In this document: positions 48,101 through 58,371 of the stretch, one piece after another
Layout: each line of letters begins with the position of its first letter
Numbering within the stretch: position 1 is the first letter of the stretch
Assembly (NCBI GenBank): GCA_015698045.1
Contig: BLAL01000239.1
Coordinates: 1,860,001-1,924,000, forward strand
DNA: 64,000 nt
Source: Rhizophagus clarus
Lineage: Eukaryota > Glomeromycota > Glomeromycetes > Glomerales > Glomeraceae
Direction of reading: 5' to 3'
Made by a program: the position numbers and the translations under genes
Notes under the pieces: generated by a model
Seen by the model: only the letters and a program-made list of their open reading frames with translations
What the model was told of the DNA's origin: nothing
Database searches by the model: none

Positions 48101-48433
48101 CAGTGATGGACAAATGACCAGGTCATTTGTCCATTTTGAGATGACCCCCTGAATGACCTTTGAATGACCTAGTCATTAGGGTCATTTGTCATTTGAGTCA
48201 TTTAAAATTAATGCTTTATAATTTAGGCCAGATTTATGATTTCGACTAGAATTATGAATTTATAGTATCACATGAAAATTTTTATCCATAAAATATTGAA
48301 ATTGTATTGGTCAGAATTATGACGTAATTTTTAAATGACTAGGTCATTTGTCATTTAACGTTGAAATGACCCAAATGACACGTGACCAGTCATTTGGGTC
48401 ATTTGAGGTCATTTGGGTCATTGGCTAATACTG
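48101..48433. mobile_element. 333-bp hAT-type MITE
   Basis: Ends CAGTGATGG and inverse CAGTATTAG, both followed within 20 bp by AATGACC; 8-bp direct repeats CCCTATGT at 48093-48100 and 48434-48441. The interior has many GTCATTTG / CAAATGAC copies facing each other. No frame. It sits inside the 1130-bp element. Confidence 0.9.
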
Positions 48434-48841
48434 CCCTATGTATAGTATCTACCCGTGTATAGTACCCCCGGGTACAGGCCAAAACTCCCAAAATTTGCAA
48501 GATACCCAGGGTACTGTGGCCCGTGATATACGGTAATTATTATTTAACAAATTATTAAGTGTGAAATTGTTTTTGTAATTATAGATTTAATGATTGTGGT
48601 GTTAAAGTTTTTTTTCTTTTTTGTTTAACTAATTATCATTACTATCATATTACCAATTATGGTATATTAAATCTAGCTGAAATTATGTTAATTCTGGCCA
48701 AAATTAAAATTGTGCTGAATTGCACTTTTTAAAATTGTACGCATTTTTTTAGATCACTATATTGCATATCTTTAACTTTTATAATACATTGTATAACAAA
48801 ATTTAACATATTTGGACGATGAAACAAATCTGCCGATATGG

Positions 48842-49062
48842 CAATGTTAATTCGATATTAATATGTTATTTTTATGATATAGTTATGATATCAAATAAAT
48901 GTTATAATACTTTGGTAATATTAATTCGATGTTAATATAATATTGCTACGATATAGTTACGATATCGAATAAATATCATAATACTTTAGCAATATTAATT
49001 CGATATTAATATGATATTGCTACGATACAGTTACAATATCAAATAAATGTCATATAGTGATT
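48842..49062. repeat. 74-bp tandem repeat, three copies
   Basis: Copies start at 48842, 48916 and 48990 with AATATTAATTCGATATTAAT and contain GCTACGATATAGTTACGATA. Directly before it lies GATGAAACAAATCTGCCGAT. Confidence 0.85.
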
Positions 49063-49223
49063 GCAGAAATATCGTACTAATCAATAACGAATAGATATAG
49101 TTACGACTAACTTAACGATAACGATTCAACTTTTACTATGATATCGTGATAATATCGTAATAATATTATTATGATATCGAATCGACATCGATAAATAACC
49201 CCAAGTTTCAGTAAAGTATTATT

Positions 49224-50111
49224 GACTCAATACGATCTTATGGCGCAATAAATGGCTATACTACAGAAACTTACGAAAGTCTTCACAAATATTTCATTAA
49301 AATACCCTACCGAATTAGCAATAAAAAAGATGTTAAACCTCAGCTTTTACGAACTGTAAGTATTTGAAAATTTATTTATTGTATATATTTATTATATAAC
49401 TTAAGATGGAAATTAAATTAATAGATAAAACATTAAGTAATATCTATTAGAATATCTCAACATTCAGTGAATCTGGAAAAAACGCCTCGCACTTGTAAAT
49501 TTTCTGCAAGACTCTTTGAATTCTTTTTACAAGATGCAAATACATTTTTTAATGAAAAAAAAAATTCTGTAGACAATAAAATGCAGACTGGTTTTGCTAG
49601 ATTTATAAGTTGTCTGGATTCACATCTAAATTTACTTGATGGTTTCACAATTATTGGTGAAACCTGAATAAACATATACAGATCAGTAACACTGAAAAAT
49701 GGTGCCATAATACATGTCACAAACAGGTATCATAATAAAGTATGGTTTAGCGACATAGCTATTTCAATAGATTCTGAAGAATCAAATGATTATATATCAG
49801 ACAAAGGACTTTGTTATGGACAGGTATTTTTCCAATTTATGTAATAATTTATTATAAAAGTATTAATAAATATTTATTATTTATAGGCCTTATTGTTAGC
49901 AGAAGTATTAACAGACCCACTGCTAAATCTCGCATTAATTCAATGGTACGATTTTAAATCTAAAAGGAACCCATATTTATATGGATGTCTTCACTTAAAA
50001 TTGATAGAATTATATAACTTTGTAACTATAGAGTCTATACATGGTGTCATTCACATAGTACCCCGATTTGATAAACAAAATAAATATTTTGTAAATAAAT
50101 ATATTTTTTAG
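49224..50111 (+). pseudogene. Plavaka-type transposase, 3' part, decayed
   Basis: Exon 49224-49355 reads IRSYGAINGYTTETYESLHK then KIPYRISNKKD, the GYTTExxESLHKxxxKxPYRxSNK motif that I associate with fungal Plavaka transposases. Next comes 49467-49823 (KTPRTCKFSARLFEFFLQ, FARFISCLDSHLNLLDGF, then TGA, INIYRSVTLKNG, WFSDIAISIDSEES) ending at GGACAG|GTATTT, and then 49887-50111 (ALIQWYDFKSKRNPYLYGC, VIHIVPRFDKQNKYFVNKYI, TAG). The TGA at IGET*INIY is one C-to-T step from Arg. The N-terminal and catalytic parts are missing upstream. The last two exons join in phase 0; the first junction is not resolved. Confidence 0.7.
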
Positions 50112-51111
50112 TCACTTGATATAGGAGTTTTGATTTATTTTAATAAAATTATATCCTTAAAAGAATTTATGGTCATGTTTTGCATATCATAAATAAAATG
50201 CAGATTTATTTATTTAATTATTAACAATGCGGGTGTAATATAAATAAATCGTGACTGAAATTTGTGTTCAATTTGTGTTGATAATTCTGGTAAAAAATTA
50301 TTAATTTTGGCCAAATTTTGTTAAATTTGTTAAATTTGTGTTGAATTTGTGTTGAATTTGTGTTGCGTACTTTTTTATTTATTACAAGGGGATGATATTT
50401 AGTAATTACATGTACGATGTACAAGATTTTTTTTATGATTTTTTTAAGAAATGTACGCAAAATATTTAATCAGAATATAATTATTTTTAATTAAATTGAT
50501 TAAAAAAAATTAATTTTTTTAAGAAATGTATGCGAAATATTTAAAATTCAATAGAATGTGCTAATAATAAATTGTTTTATTTTTAAATATGATATATTGA
50601 TATTTATATTTAAAACAATTAAACATGTACATGATTTTCAATTATTTTTAATTGAAATGAAACTGAAATCAAACTAAGATTTTTTTTATTTTTTGATTTA
50701 ATCATAATATTTATATTTAGTTAATCCATATCCGCATGAGATTTAATTAATATGTTTAATGATGAAAAGTGTAATAAATTAAATTTTAATTGAAATGAGA
50801 AATAAAATCAAACCAAAGAGGTATTGTTCAAATTTTATTTAAAGTGACATTTTACGACTTTCTTTCAAATTTTTACTCATCCCAAAATCAAATTATAAAA
50901 ATTAAATCTAAACTAATAATGCCTCGCCACACACGTTCACGTCGTTCCTACTATAACGTCCATTAGAACTGGGCTATAATGGACGAACTTGTTGACATAC
51001 GCCAAGACAAAAACTGCGCCTACCATAATATTAATGGTAGAAGCTGCTATGATTTTTGGGACTCTATTGCCAATAGGTTCATATGACTAATATTTATAAT
51101 TTCTTTAAGAA

Positions 51112-52557
51112 AGAATTTAAATTCAAGGCAAACGTGGCATAGTAACCTTTATTTTTATTAATTATTATTAATTCAATACAATTTAAACATGTAAAAAGAA
51201 ACAGAAAAAAATAAAACTAAACAAAAACAAAGCTATATAGTCTCCTAAGTAAAAATAAAGTAATAAAAATTAATCTAAAAGAATAATCGTATTACACTAA
51301 ATTTCCCTAGATCTTCCCCCTTGATATATTCCAACCAAAGTAAAAGCAACTATGCTAACATAATAACGGAAGATATGCCCACTATAAAAATTGACATCCC
51401 AACCTGCCAAAGCTATTATTAAGTAGCACCGTTAGACGACCCATCAAACTCAATACGAGAGTACACCAAGGCAATCTATGATTCATTGAGTTAGTAAACT
51501 AATCAGGTATAAGGTCACGTGAGAGCACGTGGAGGGTCGAAGGAGATGAAAAGGTAAAGGGCACACAAAATGTGTATTCAGGCAATATGAAAGGCCAAGA
51601 GAAAAGGTTCATGAGATAAAGATAAAGGCACACAAACAAAAAGAAAAAGAAAAGAAAAGAAAAATCTATAAAAAAAGAATCTATAAAAAGAGAAAAGAAA
51701 AAAAAAAAAAATTCTAATAGTAGAATAATAAAAATAGTAGAAGGCAAAAATACGTATTCGAAAAAGAATAATCTAATTCGGATTATGGCCAAGAAGTGCA
51801 TACAAACGCGTAAGGTGAAGGTTAGAAATTTCTTTGTTGCGTAGTAAAAGGAAACAAAAAAAAGGAGATGGATATGATAAGTTGTCGTAAATGGAAATTT
51901 TTTCTGCGGTGTTTCTGGTACTTTTTGGGCAGAAAAACCTTAAGCCTGAAGAGGAGCTTGACAATTGGTTCAATCATCACAGAATCGGCAGGAGCAACCT
52001 CGTGTAGATTACTTGATAAATCCACGTCACGTGTTCACATCAATAGACGCAGTTCATCTGTAGCAATTTGCCGATAACAAGTGGCAAGAGAAAAAGAGCT
52101 GTCCAAAATCATACGAGTGAGCGTGGCAACATTAGTAACAAGTTGAGCGTATGTCACAGGCTCAAAAACTATCGAAAGGTCAATAGCGAGCTTCAAAAGT
52201 AGCTTGCGGCACTTTTTGAGGTTGTTTCGCAACTTGTTGACTTTAACGCGATTACGGCTAATCAAAGCCGATAAAGAGTCAAGATTTTCAGACGTAGGAG
52301 GTTCCATAACGTTAGTAGAGGCCCTAACTAAGCCCTGAAATAAGCTTAGCTAGGCAAAAAACCTGAGAAATAGAAGTAAAAACGATAAAAGTGTCTCTGA
52401 AAAAAATGGACAGAGGGATCAGTGAAAAGAGTTTGGGATCAGCATTCAGAATTTAAATTCAAGGCAAACGCGGCATAGTAGCCTTTATCTTTATTAATCA
52501 TTATTTACTCGATACAATTTACATGAAATAAAAAGAAACAAAGAGAATTTAAATTCA
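51112..52557. mobile_element. 1.4-kb insertion with direct terminal repeats of about 90 bp
   Basis: 51112-51204 and 52449-52543 are direct repeats (GAATTTAAATTCAAGGCAAA, CGGCATAGTA, then ACATGAAATAAAAAGAAAC-like), and GAATTTAAATTCAA appears once more at 52544-52557. The structure suggests a small LTR-type (TRIM-like) unit or a duplication. It contains one minus-strand frame (see next entry) and a long A/G-rich run at 51640-51710. Confidence 0.6.
51822..52307 (-). pseudogene. Unknown gene inside the insertion, one in-frame TGA
   Basis: ATG 52307 opens MEPPTSENLDSLSALISRNR, then a helical part (VNKLRNNLKKCRKLLLKLAI, TYAQLVTNVATLTRMILD, IATDELRLLM), TGA at 52035-52037, and in the same frame TRDVDLSSNLHEVAPADS, KLLFRLKVFLPKKYQKHRRK, ending TAA at 51822. 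The TGA is one C-to-T step from Arg. No domain recognised; a helical adaptor is all that can be said. Confidence 0.45.
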
Positions 52558-52984
52558 AATTAACCAATTCATTTAATTAAATCAGAATAAATAGAATATT
52601 TCGAACAAGGGTTTCTGGGCAACAGTGCAGCCAAAAGTGGAGGAACCTCGTCAGGGATTACCATGTAAGTAAATAAATAAAATTACATTCATATAAATTA
52701 AATGTATTTATTGAATATTCAAACTGATTTTGATATTTAAAACTATATCCTTTATCGTAATAGTAACCCTGGACAGCAACTGTGGATGCGTACCAGCCAA
52801 AGATATTATCGCGAATTTAGAATGAGATTTTGGGAGAGGCTGGGTAATTATACTATAATAAAATTTATAATTAATATTTATGTTCATGTTTTAAATTTGA
52901 TAAATTTGATCAATTTTAGTCATGTGTAATGATCGTAGTAGAAGGAGAAACTAACCTACGTATCGTAGAAGATAATTATTTTTA

Positions 52985-53135
52985 TTTATTTATTATTATT
53001 AAGTGAGTAGTTAGGCCCAGTCTGTACCAAATATCGGCTAGAGACTCACGTTTTTTTTGGGCTGTGATTGATACTGACGTTCACACTGTACAGCCTGGGT
53101 ACTATTTTATAAAATAGTAGCGAACAAGTATCAAA
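52985..53135 (+). repeat. Copy of the hAT 3' flank of the second gene
   Basis: GTGAGTAG..AGGCCCAGTC, ACCAAATATCGGCT, GAGACTCAC and the hairpin GTACTATTTTATAAAATAGT with CGAACAAGTATCAA repeat 29636-29770 of the hAT copy 2 with about 15% change. The likeness stops right after GTATCAA. Confidence 0.85.
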
Positions 53136-53370
53136 TGTGTATTTTTTTATTAAGTTATAATAAAAATTAGAATTTACTTTAATTTTAATATAAAAATTGT
53201 AAATAATAAAAAATTTGTAAATAAAAATAAATTTGTTTTCCCAAACTTAAAAAAAAGGTGTTTATATAAAAGAAAAGGTGTTTATATTATTTTTGATTAT
53301 TCAATAGTATCACATGCCCCTTGTATACGTTTTACTGCATACGCAGCTTTAACGATCGAATAGTAATATT

Positions 53371-53730
53371 AAATTTTTGAAATATTTTAACCGTAATATT
53401 ACGCAGGTTTACAGTCTCGTAAATTTTTGAAATATTTTAACCGTAATATTACGCAAGTTTACAGTCTCGTAAATTTTTGAAATATTTTAACCGTAATATT
53501 ACACAAGTTTACAGTCTCGTAAATTTTTGAAATATTTCAACCGTAATATTACGCAGGTTTACAGTTTTGTAAATTTGCAGAATATTTTGACTGTAATATT
53601 GCGTAAATCTTATGATATTGAAAACTTGCGTAATATTTTAACTGTAATATTACATAAATCTTACGAAATTGTAAACTTATGTAATATTTTGAAATTTTTT
53701 GAAATATTATGCCATAAACTTTTGTAAACT
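53371..53730. repeat. 50-bp tandem repeat, about seven copies
   Basis: AAATTTTTGAAATATTTTAA followed by CCGTAATATTACGCAGGTTT and ACAGTCTCGT; copies at 53371, 53421, 53471 and 53521 are nearly exact, those at 53571, 53621 and 53671 are decayed. It abuts and probably replaces the 3' end of the ATPase gene. Confidence 0.95.
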
Positions 53731-53756
53731 TACAAAATTGTAAACTTACGCAATTT

Positions 53757-54805
53757 TTCGCCCTATAAAATTTCCTGATGTTATACTCATCTCCAAGAGT
53801 ACGATTATTTATTCCATAAGCTTCTCTAAAAACATATTTAGCCCAAATATCTGAATTTTTTGCCTTTGATAAGGCATCTTGTTTCAAGTAAAGTTTACGT
53901 TCCTTAGAAGAAGGAAAGTTCTGGACAAATTCCTTTAACAAATTATTTTTTTTAGCTTCAGCTATTACCTTCTGTTCATAAGAAATAAATTGACTAAGAT
54001 CATTCTTGGATAATTCTAAAATCATTCTAAAATCATTCTTGGATGATCTTAGATTGATCTTAGATGAACACGTGATCTTTCTAGAATCATTATTGGATGA
54101 TTTTATAATAGTTCTAATGCTAGTATCTCATCAAACTCTAATTGATAGGAGATCAGTTTTAGGATGTCTTAAGTCAAATACTATAAATTCTCTACTTAAA
54201 GTTAGTTCGTCAATTATTGGAGCCAGAGAATCTGATTCATTAGTATATTGTCTAATGATACGCTTTGTATCACTTAAACTGCTATGTCCACCATGTAGAG
54301 AAATATAATTTACATTTTCTCGAATTAATATTGCTTTTGGAATAGCAAAAAATCTTTGGGCAACATAAATGGCTGAAATATTTCTATGTCATCCATAAGT
54401 AAAATAGCCAGTTATTTTTTCTTAGATATTTTTAGGGACATCCATTAAATCCTCAAATATAACTACAGTAGCAATTTTGGAATCAAAGTCTTCTATATCT
54501 GGCATTTGGTGATATCAGATGGCTCTGAAAGTAGCATTTTCATCATTATCAAAGAAATCCTTTACTATTTGCCATTTAGGTTCATCTAAATATCTACCAA
54601 TAAAAACTATTTCATCACAAAAAATATATCAAGTTCCATTCTCTTTGGCTTTTGCGTCTCCCATTAGTAAATTAATAAACATAGTAGTTTTTCCAGAATC
54701 TGAGCTACCAGCTACAGCAAGACGAAAGGGCCATATTGGAGTATATTCATTTCCTTGCCTAGTATCACTACTATATTCATTCAAATTATACACATATAAA
54801 TCCAT
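53757..54805 (-). pseudogene. Packaging-type (A32/FtsK-HerA-like) ATPase gene, four nonsense codons
   Basis: Start at ATG 54805 (MDLYVYNLNEYSSDTRQGNE). Walker A GSSDSGKTT at about residues 34-42; Walker B TVVIFEDLMD at about 110; then FFAIPKAILIRENVNYISLH, SLSDTKRIIRQYTNESDSL and LSREFIVFDLRHPKTDLL. This order suits poxvirus A32-like DNA-packaging ATPases found in Polintons. One frame holds for about 220 codons but is stopped at 54629-54631 (TGA), 54515-54517 (TGA), 54422-54424 (TAA) and 54389-54391 (TGA), all one transition from Arg or Gln. Near 54140 a few bases are lost (..RV|FDE), followed by a local duplication of ATCATTCTTGGATGATCTTA. The C-terminal part NDLSQFISYEQKVIAEAKK to IWAKYVFREAYGIN is readable, then the frame runs into the 50-bp array. 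Confidence 0.7.
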
Positions 54806-54845
54806 TTTAAGCAATTAGTAGTATATAGTGTGTAGTATATTCAAA
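54806..54845. promoter_or_regulatory. 40-bp divergent intergenic spacer
   Basis: Only 40 bp separate the ATPase start (minus) from the start of the coiled-coil gene (plus). The spacer contains TATATAGTG and AGTATATTCAAA. Such packing is far tighter than elsewhere in the window and must hold both promoters or a shared one. Confidence 0.45.
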
Positions 54846-55496
54846 ATGGCATACGTTCCCACTGATCCTACAGGCGTTCTTCCAGCACATTTAGTAGCAA
54901 TAGATATTAATCAACTAATTAATGTACTTAAGAATGATGCAGATGCCCTGCTGGTAAATGGTCGAATGATTATTACACCAAATCTTATAAATATTAATCA
55001 CGAGATTAAGTACATTATTGGATTGATTATAGCTCATGGTATACAGGTTGAAGAAAGAGCAAGACAAACTAGGGAAGAGCTTGATACTTCGACTGGCTTA
55101 TTAAAGTATTTGCAAGAAGTGACCAATGCTAAAGAACGTGAGATTCATGGTATTAGATAACATCTTATTGCATGTCAAAATGAGAGGAACAGATTGCAAA
55201 ATGAGAGAGATCATCTGGTAAATGCAAATCATGATCAAGCTAATCAATTACAAGATCAGCAAGTACGGCAAAGAAGAATTAGGGATACTTTGCAACAAAG
55301 AAATAATAGATTAACACACCAACTTGTAATAGAACAACTTACATCTAGAAACTTGGGACAAATTCATGATAGAATGTAAGCACAATTGGCTGCTCTTAGA
55401 ATTCAGGCGCAGTGATTTCAAATTAGATAAGCTGGACCTATAGTTAACAATCCTCATCTGGATAATCCACAAGTAATATGGCTACCGTTGCAATAG
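54846..55496 (+). pseudogene. Coiled-coil protein upstream of gag, four nonsense codons
   Basis: ATG 54846 opens MAYVPTDPTGVLPAHLVAID, NQLINVLKNDADALLVNGRM, then a long Gln/Asn/Arg-rich coiled coil (NERDHLVNANHDQANQLQDQ, RRIRDTLQQRNNRLTHQL). The frame of 216 codons ends with TAG at 55494-55496 and is interrupted by TAA (55158), TAA (55377), TGA (55413) and TAA (55428), each one C-to-T step from Gln or Arg; no frameshift. Its end overlaps the gag start by 19 nt in another frame. Role unknown; a structural or scaffold protein made next to gag is a guess from context. Confidence 0.65.
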
Positions 55497-56938
55497 AAAT
55501 GCCAGTTTTTACTGAAAATGATGATGATGATCTTGAGAGATTTTTTGAGTTATATAAGGGCTATATTCATAGTATTGGAATTGATCCATCGGCTGTTGCT
55601 GGTAATCCAACAGGTTGGGAGAAAGCTATGGGTATACTTCGTGCTTGCTTAACTGGTCCAGCTGCCAGATGGTATGATAGTAATATTTTAGGAAAGAGAG
55701 TTAAGCTTAGAAATATTCTTCTTCGTGCTGCACATGGTGATGAGGCAGCATTTAAGGCTTTGGCTGGTAATAATGCTGCTAATTATCCAGTAAATACATG
55801 GGTTAACCCTTCTGGTGCAAGAAATATTATGGCACCTGGTGGTGTAGGTGCTAATATTCTAGTTACTAATGTCTGGCCTGATTATGCCATAGAAGGGAAT
55901 AGAGATATTTGGCTAAATCGAGCTGGTATGGAGTTTACTAATGATCCTCTTAACTATAATGTTGTTGGTGGTGCAGCTGGAGCTGGTGTTGCAATTGCTG
56001 GTGAAGCAGGTGTCGGTCAACCATATGTAATCCCAGCTTATCCCTATCATGTTTTAATTAAAATGCGCAATGAATTTCCTACACAACAGAATGCCAAATG
56101 CCAGTTAAGATTTGGCAATCTTTTTCAAGAAAATATGCCTGTTCGAGATTTTTATGATAAAGTTAGAAGAAGTGCTGAGCTATTAGACTATGGTAATGAT
56201 GTTTTAGTTAATCAGTTTCTAAAAGGTCTGAATGATGATTGTGTTATTGAGGCTGAAAGAATTGGTGTTAAATGGGATATAGAGGAATTGGTAGGTCTTC
56301 TTGAACGAGTTAAAAAAAGAAAGGCTGAATTACGTCTTGGTAGAGAAAGACAAAAAAATATACGTTATCAGAGAAATAAACAAATTATTCCAAAGCAATT
56401 GCCACCAGTTAGTCAGGAGCCAGCTATATTAAAACCAGTCCAATATCATGCAGTTACCCAAAGAGAAATGAATCGTTTATTGCAACAATAGGCTGAAACT
56501 TTTCAATCCCAAATTTGTCAATTACAGGAGAGTCTTAAGGCTCAAGATGTAAAGCCTGTTTGTAGACCTAAGCCTAAACCTAAGCCTTGGTATCATGATG
56601 ATTGGGAACTTTATGCACAGGATTCATGTCTTGATGAAAGTCCTAATCCGTTTGATGAAGATAAGAATGATGATAGACATTTACAACAACTATTCGATAT
56701 AGCAAGTGGATCTGCTCCTAGAAATACATTAGAATAAAGATTAGCTGGTAAGATTACTAAAAGAATAGCAAAAACTAGAGAAAGACGTGAAGATGCAGAG
56801 TTAAATAGGGCAATGCGTGAACTTTCTTGGATGATCATAATAATTCTATGGATACTTCCAATGCTATTCGAGGTGTACCTATAGAACTTGTTCAAGGTAA
56901 GAATGGAGAAATTATGCTTGTCCAAAAAAAAAGATAGT
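55478..56938 (+). pseudogene. Retrotransposon gag-like capsid gene
   Basis: ATG 55478 starts MATVAIEMPVFTENDDDDLE; the first 337 codons are open. The retrotransposon-gag fold is seen in LERFFELYKGYIHSIGI, AMGILRACLTGPAARWYDS (around 50-70) and, after a Gly/Ala/Asn-rich insert, QLRFGNLFQENMPVRDFYDK, LVNQFLKGLNDDCVIEAERI (around 205-265). TAG at 56489-56491 and TAA at 56735-56737 (both fit lost Gln codons) break a frame that goes on as QSQICQLQESLKAQD, the PKPKPKPWYHDDWELYAQD linker and KITKRIAKTRERREDAELNR. Near 56825 and again at the A run near 56930 the frame changes, leading into the protease part. No CCHC knuckle is visible. Confidence 0.75.
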
Positions 56939-57635
56939 TTCAAATAAAAGTAAGACATCAAACCCTAGTTTTGCATCTAAATCGACATCTAAATCGACAT
57001 CTAAATTGACATTTAAATCAACATCTAAATTGACTGGGGTGGTGAAAATTCCACCAACAAACTTTATTAAAACAGAGCTTATAAATCTCCTAAAGCTTGC
57101 TGATATCAGAAAGATTATTCAGGAGATCATCTATAAAATATTAGAAAATTATGAAAGCGCTCCTCAAGAACAACCAGAAGTACAAGAAGAATATTTAGAT
57201 TTAATGGCTATGGATATTGATATTGTTCGGTTGAAAAATTCTAAGGATCTTTTGGTTATAAATGAAAATGTAAATGGGATAGATATTCAGTGTCTAGCCG
57301 ATTCTTGTGCTAATGTTTCTTTTATCCAAGAAGAAGTAGTTTCAAAACTAAAACTAAAAGCTGATAAATCTATAAAGCATAGCATTACTAGTACGTCAGG
57401 GTCAAGTGAAACACTTGGTATAGTAAAAAATGTATTGATAGAACTTTTACCAGGTTGTATTATTAAAGATGATCTTGTAGTCCTGAAAGGATATAAGCAT
57501 AAAGAAATTGGTTTAAGCCGAGCATGTCTTAAAAGGTATAATTATGATGTTCATGAATCTAGAAAGCATATCGCCCTTACATGTAATGATAAAGACTATT
57601 TTATTCCTATAATTTCAGATACAAATAAAATATAA
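56939..57635 (+). pseudogene. Retropepsin-like domain at the end of gag
   Basis: The frame that enters at about 56939 first runs through 12-bp repeats (Lys-Ser-Thr-Ser, 56976-57035), then IIQEIIYKILENYESAPQEQ, and a retropepsin-like part: DIQCLADSCANVSFIQEEVV, KHSITSTSGSSETLGIVKNV, LPGCIIKDDLVVLKGYKHKE. The active loop reads Asp-Ser-Cys-Ala where family members have Asp-Ser/Thr-Gly-Ala, so activity is doubtful. TAA at 57633. It would cleave the gag product if active. A fused gag-PR without an RT behind it is unusual. Confidence 0.6.
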
Positions 57636-57647
57636 AAAAATATAAAA

Positions 57648-58259
57648 TTATATCCATTCAACAGATTCTAGATAAGGGTAATCTGGATCTTCATCAGAAT
57701 TACTTGGATCCTCTGAGTACTCTGATTGCCAGTTTGTAGGATCGTCTGGATCTTCATCTCCCCAGTAATTTGATTGCCAAATTGGTTCTTCTGGTTCTCC
57801 AAACCATGGTTGGATTTCATAAGGATCTAATCCATTAGCTAGCATTCGAATATTATCAAGTATACGATTCTTTTCTATTCCATTTTTCTTATATACAAAT
57901 CCACCTTGTAATAAAATTTTTTCTATCTCTACTTGATACTCAAAGGCTTTTTCTTTTTTATCGACTAAATCATATTTTTTTTTGTATAGAGGTTCTGTAA
58001 CAGCTTTATTTATATCTAAATATTTTTTAATAGCACGTTCTAGTTCTTCACCATTATTCTTATAATCTACTACAGCTTTCCAGTAGTTTTCTTTGGCAAG
58101 CTGATCAAGATAATACATGATGTTACGAGCAATTTCATGTATCTGAAATATATCTGTTCTCTCGAATGAAGTATTAACAATGTGACTGGTTGAAGTATTT
58201 AGCCAATTTTCTACCCACTTTGAAGATACATTTAAGAATTTAGCAATATTCGTATATAT
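57648..58259 (-). CDS. Acidic protein of unknown function, last exon
   Basis: From an acceptor at 58260 (TAAAAG) the frame runs 203 codons to TAA at 57648-57650: IYTNIAKFLNVSSKWVENWL, FERTDIFQIHEIARNIMYYL, a Lys-rich helix (YKNNGEELERAIKKYLDINK), FGEPEEPIWQSNYWGDEDPD and a strongly acidic tail ending YPYLESVEWI. No stop interrupts it. It lies tail to tail with the gag-PR gene (12 bp apart). The first exon is not found. Family not recognised. Confidence 0.5.
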   Translation of the reverse strand: MYTNIAKFLNVSSKWVENWLNTSTSHIVNTSFERTDIFQIHEIARNIMYYLDQLAKENYWKAVVDYKNNGEELERAIKKYLDINKAVTEPLYKKKYDLVDKKEKAFEYQVEIEKILLQGGFVYKKNGIEKNRILDNIRMLANGLDPYEIQPWFGEPEEPIWQSNYWGDEDPDDPTNWQSEYSEDPSNSDEDPDYPYLESVEWI

Positions 58260-58371
58260 CTTTTAGTATATAATAATTATGTTCAATTTCGAATATTTAT
58301 TATATGATTTACTTTATTATACCTTTATCTTTAATTACAATTTTAGGATTTTTCGAAAAAAAAAATATAAT

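Larger units (their letters stand above)
47407..48536. mobile_element. 1130-bp element with 29-bp inverted ends
   Basis: TTACCGTATATTACGGGCC then ACAGTACCCT on the left matches the inverse of the right end with one mismatch in 29. Subterminal CCCGGGTA repeats occur on both sides. I find no clear target duplication, so the superfamily is open. Inside lie a hairpin satellite and a separate 333-bp element. Confidence 0.8.
50919..52975 (+). pseudogene. Diverged relative of the hAT second gene (trihelix-like), broken
   Basis: Exon 1 50919-51076 (MPRHTRSRRSYYNVH, TAG, NWAIMDELVDIRQDKN, DFWDSIAN) ends at the same rare AG|GTTCAT donor and phase 2 as in the hAT copies. Exon 2 52604-52664 (SGQQCSQKWRNLVRDYH), exon 3 52741-52843 (LYRNSNPGQQLWMRTSQ, EFRMRFWERL) and exon 4 52920-52975 follow the hAT gene exon by exon. 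Damage: TAG at 50964-50966, TAA in exon 4, and lost acceptor AGs before exons 2 and 3. Intron 1 carries a 1.4-kb insertion. No matching hAT transposase is present; instead a Plavaka 3' end lies 800 bp upstream. Confidence 0.7.
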
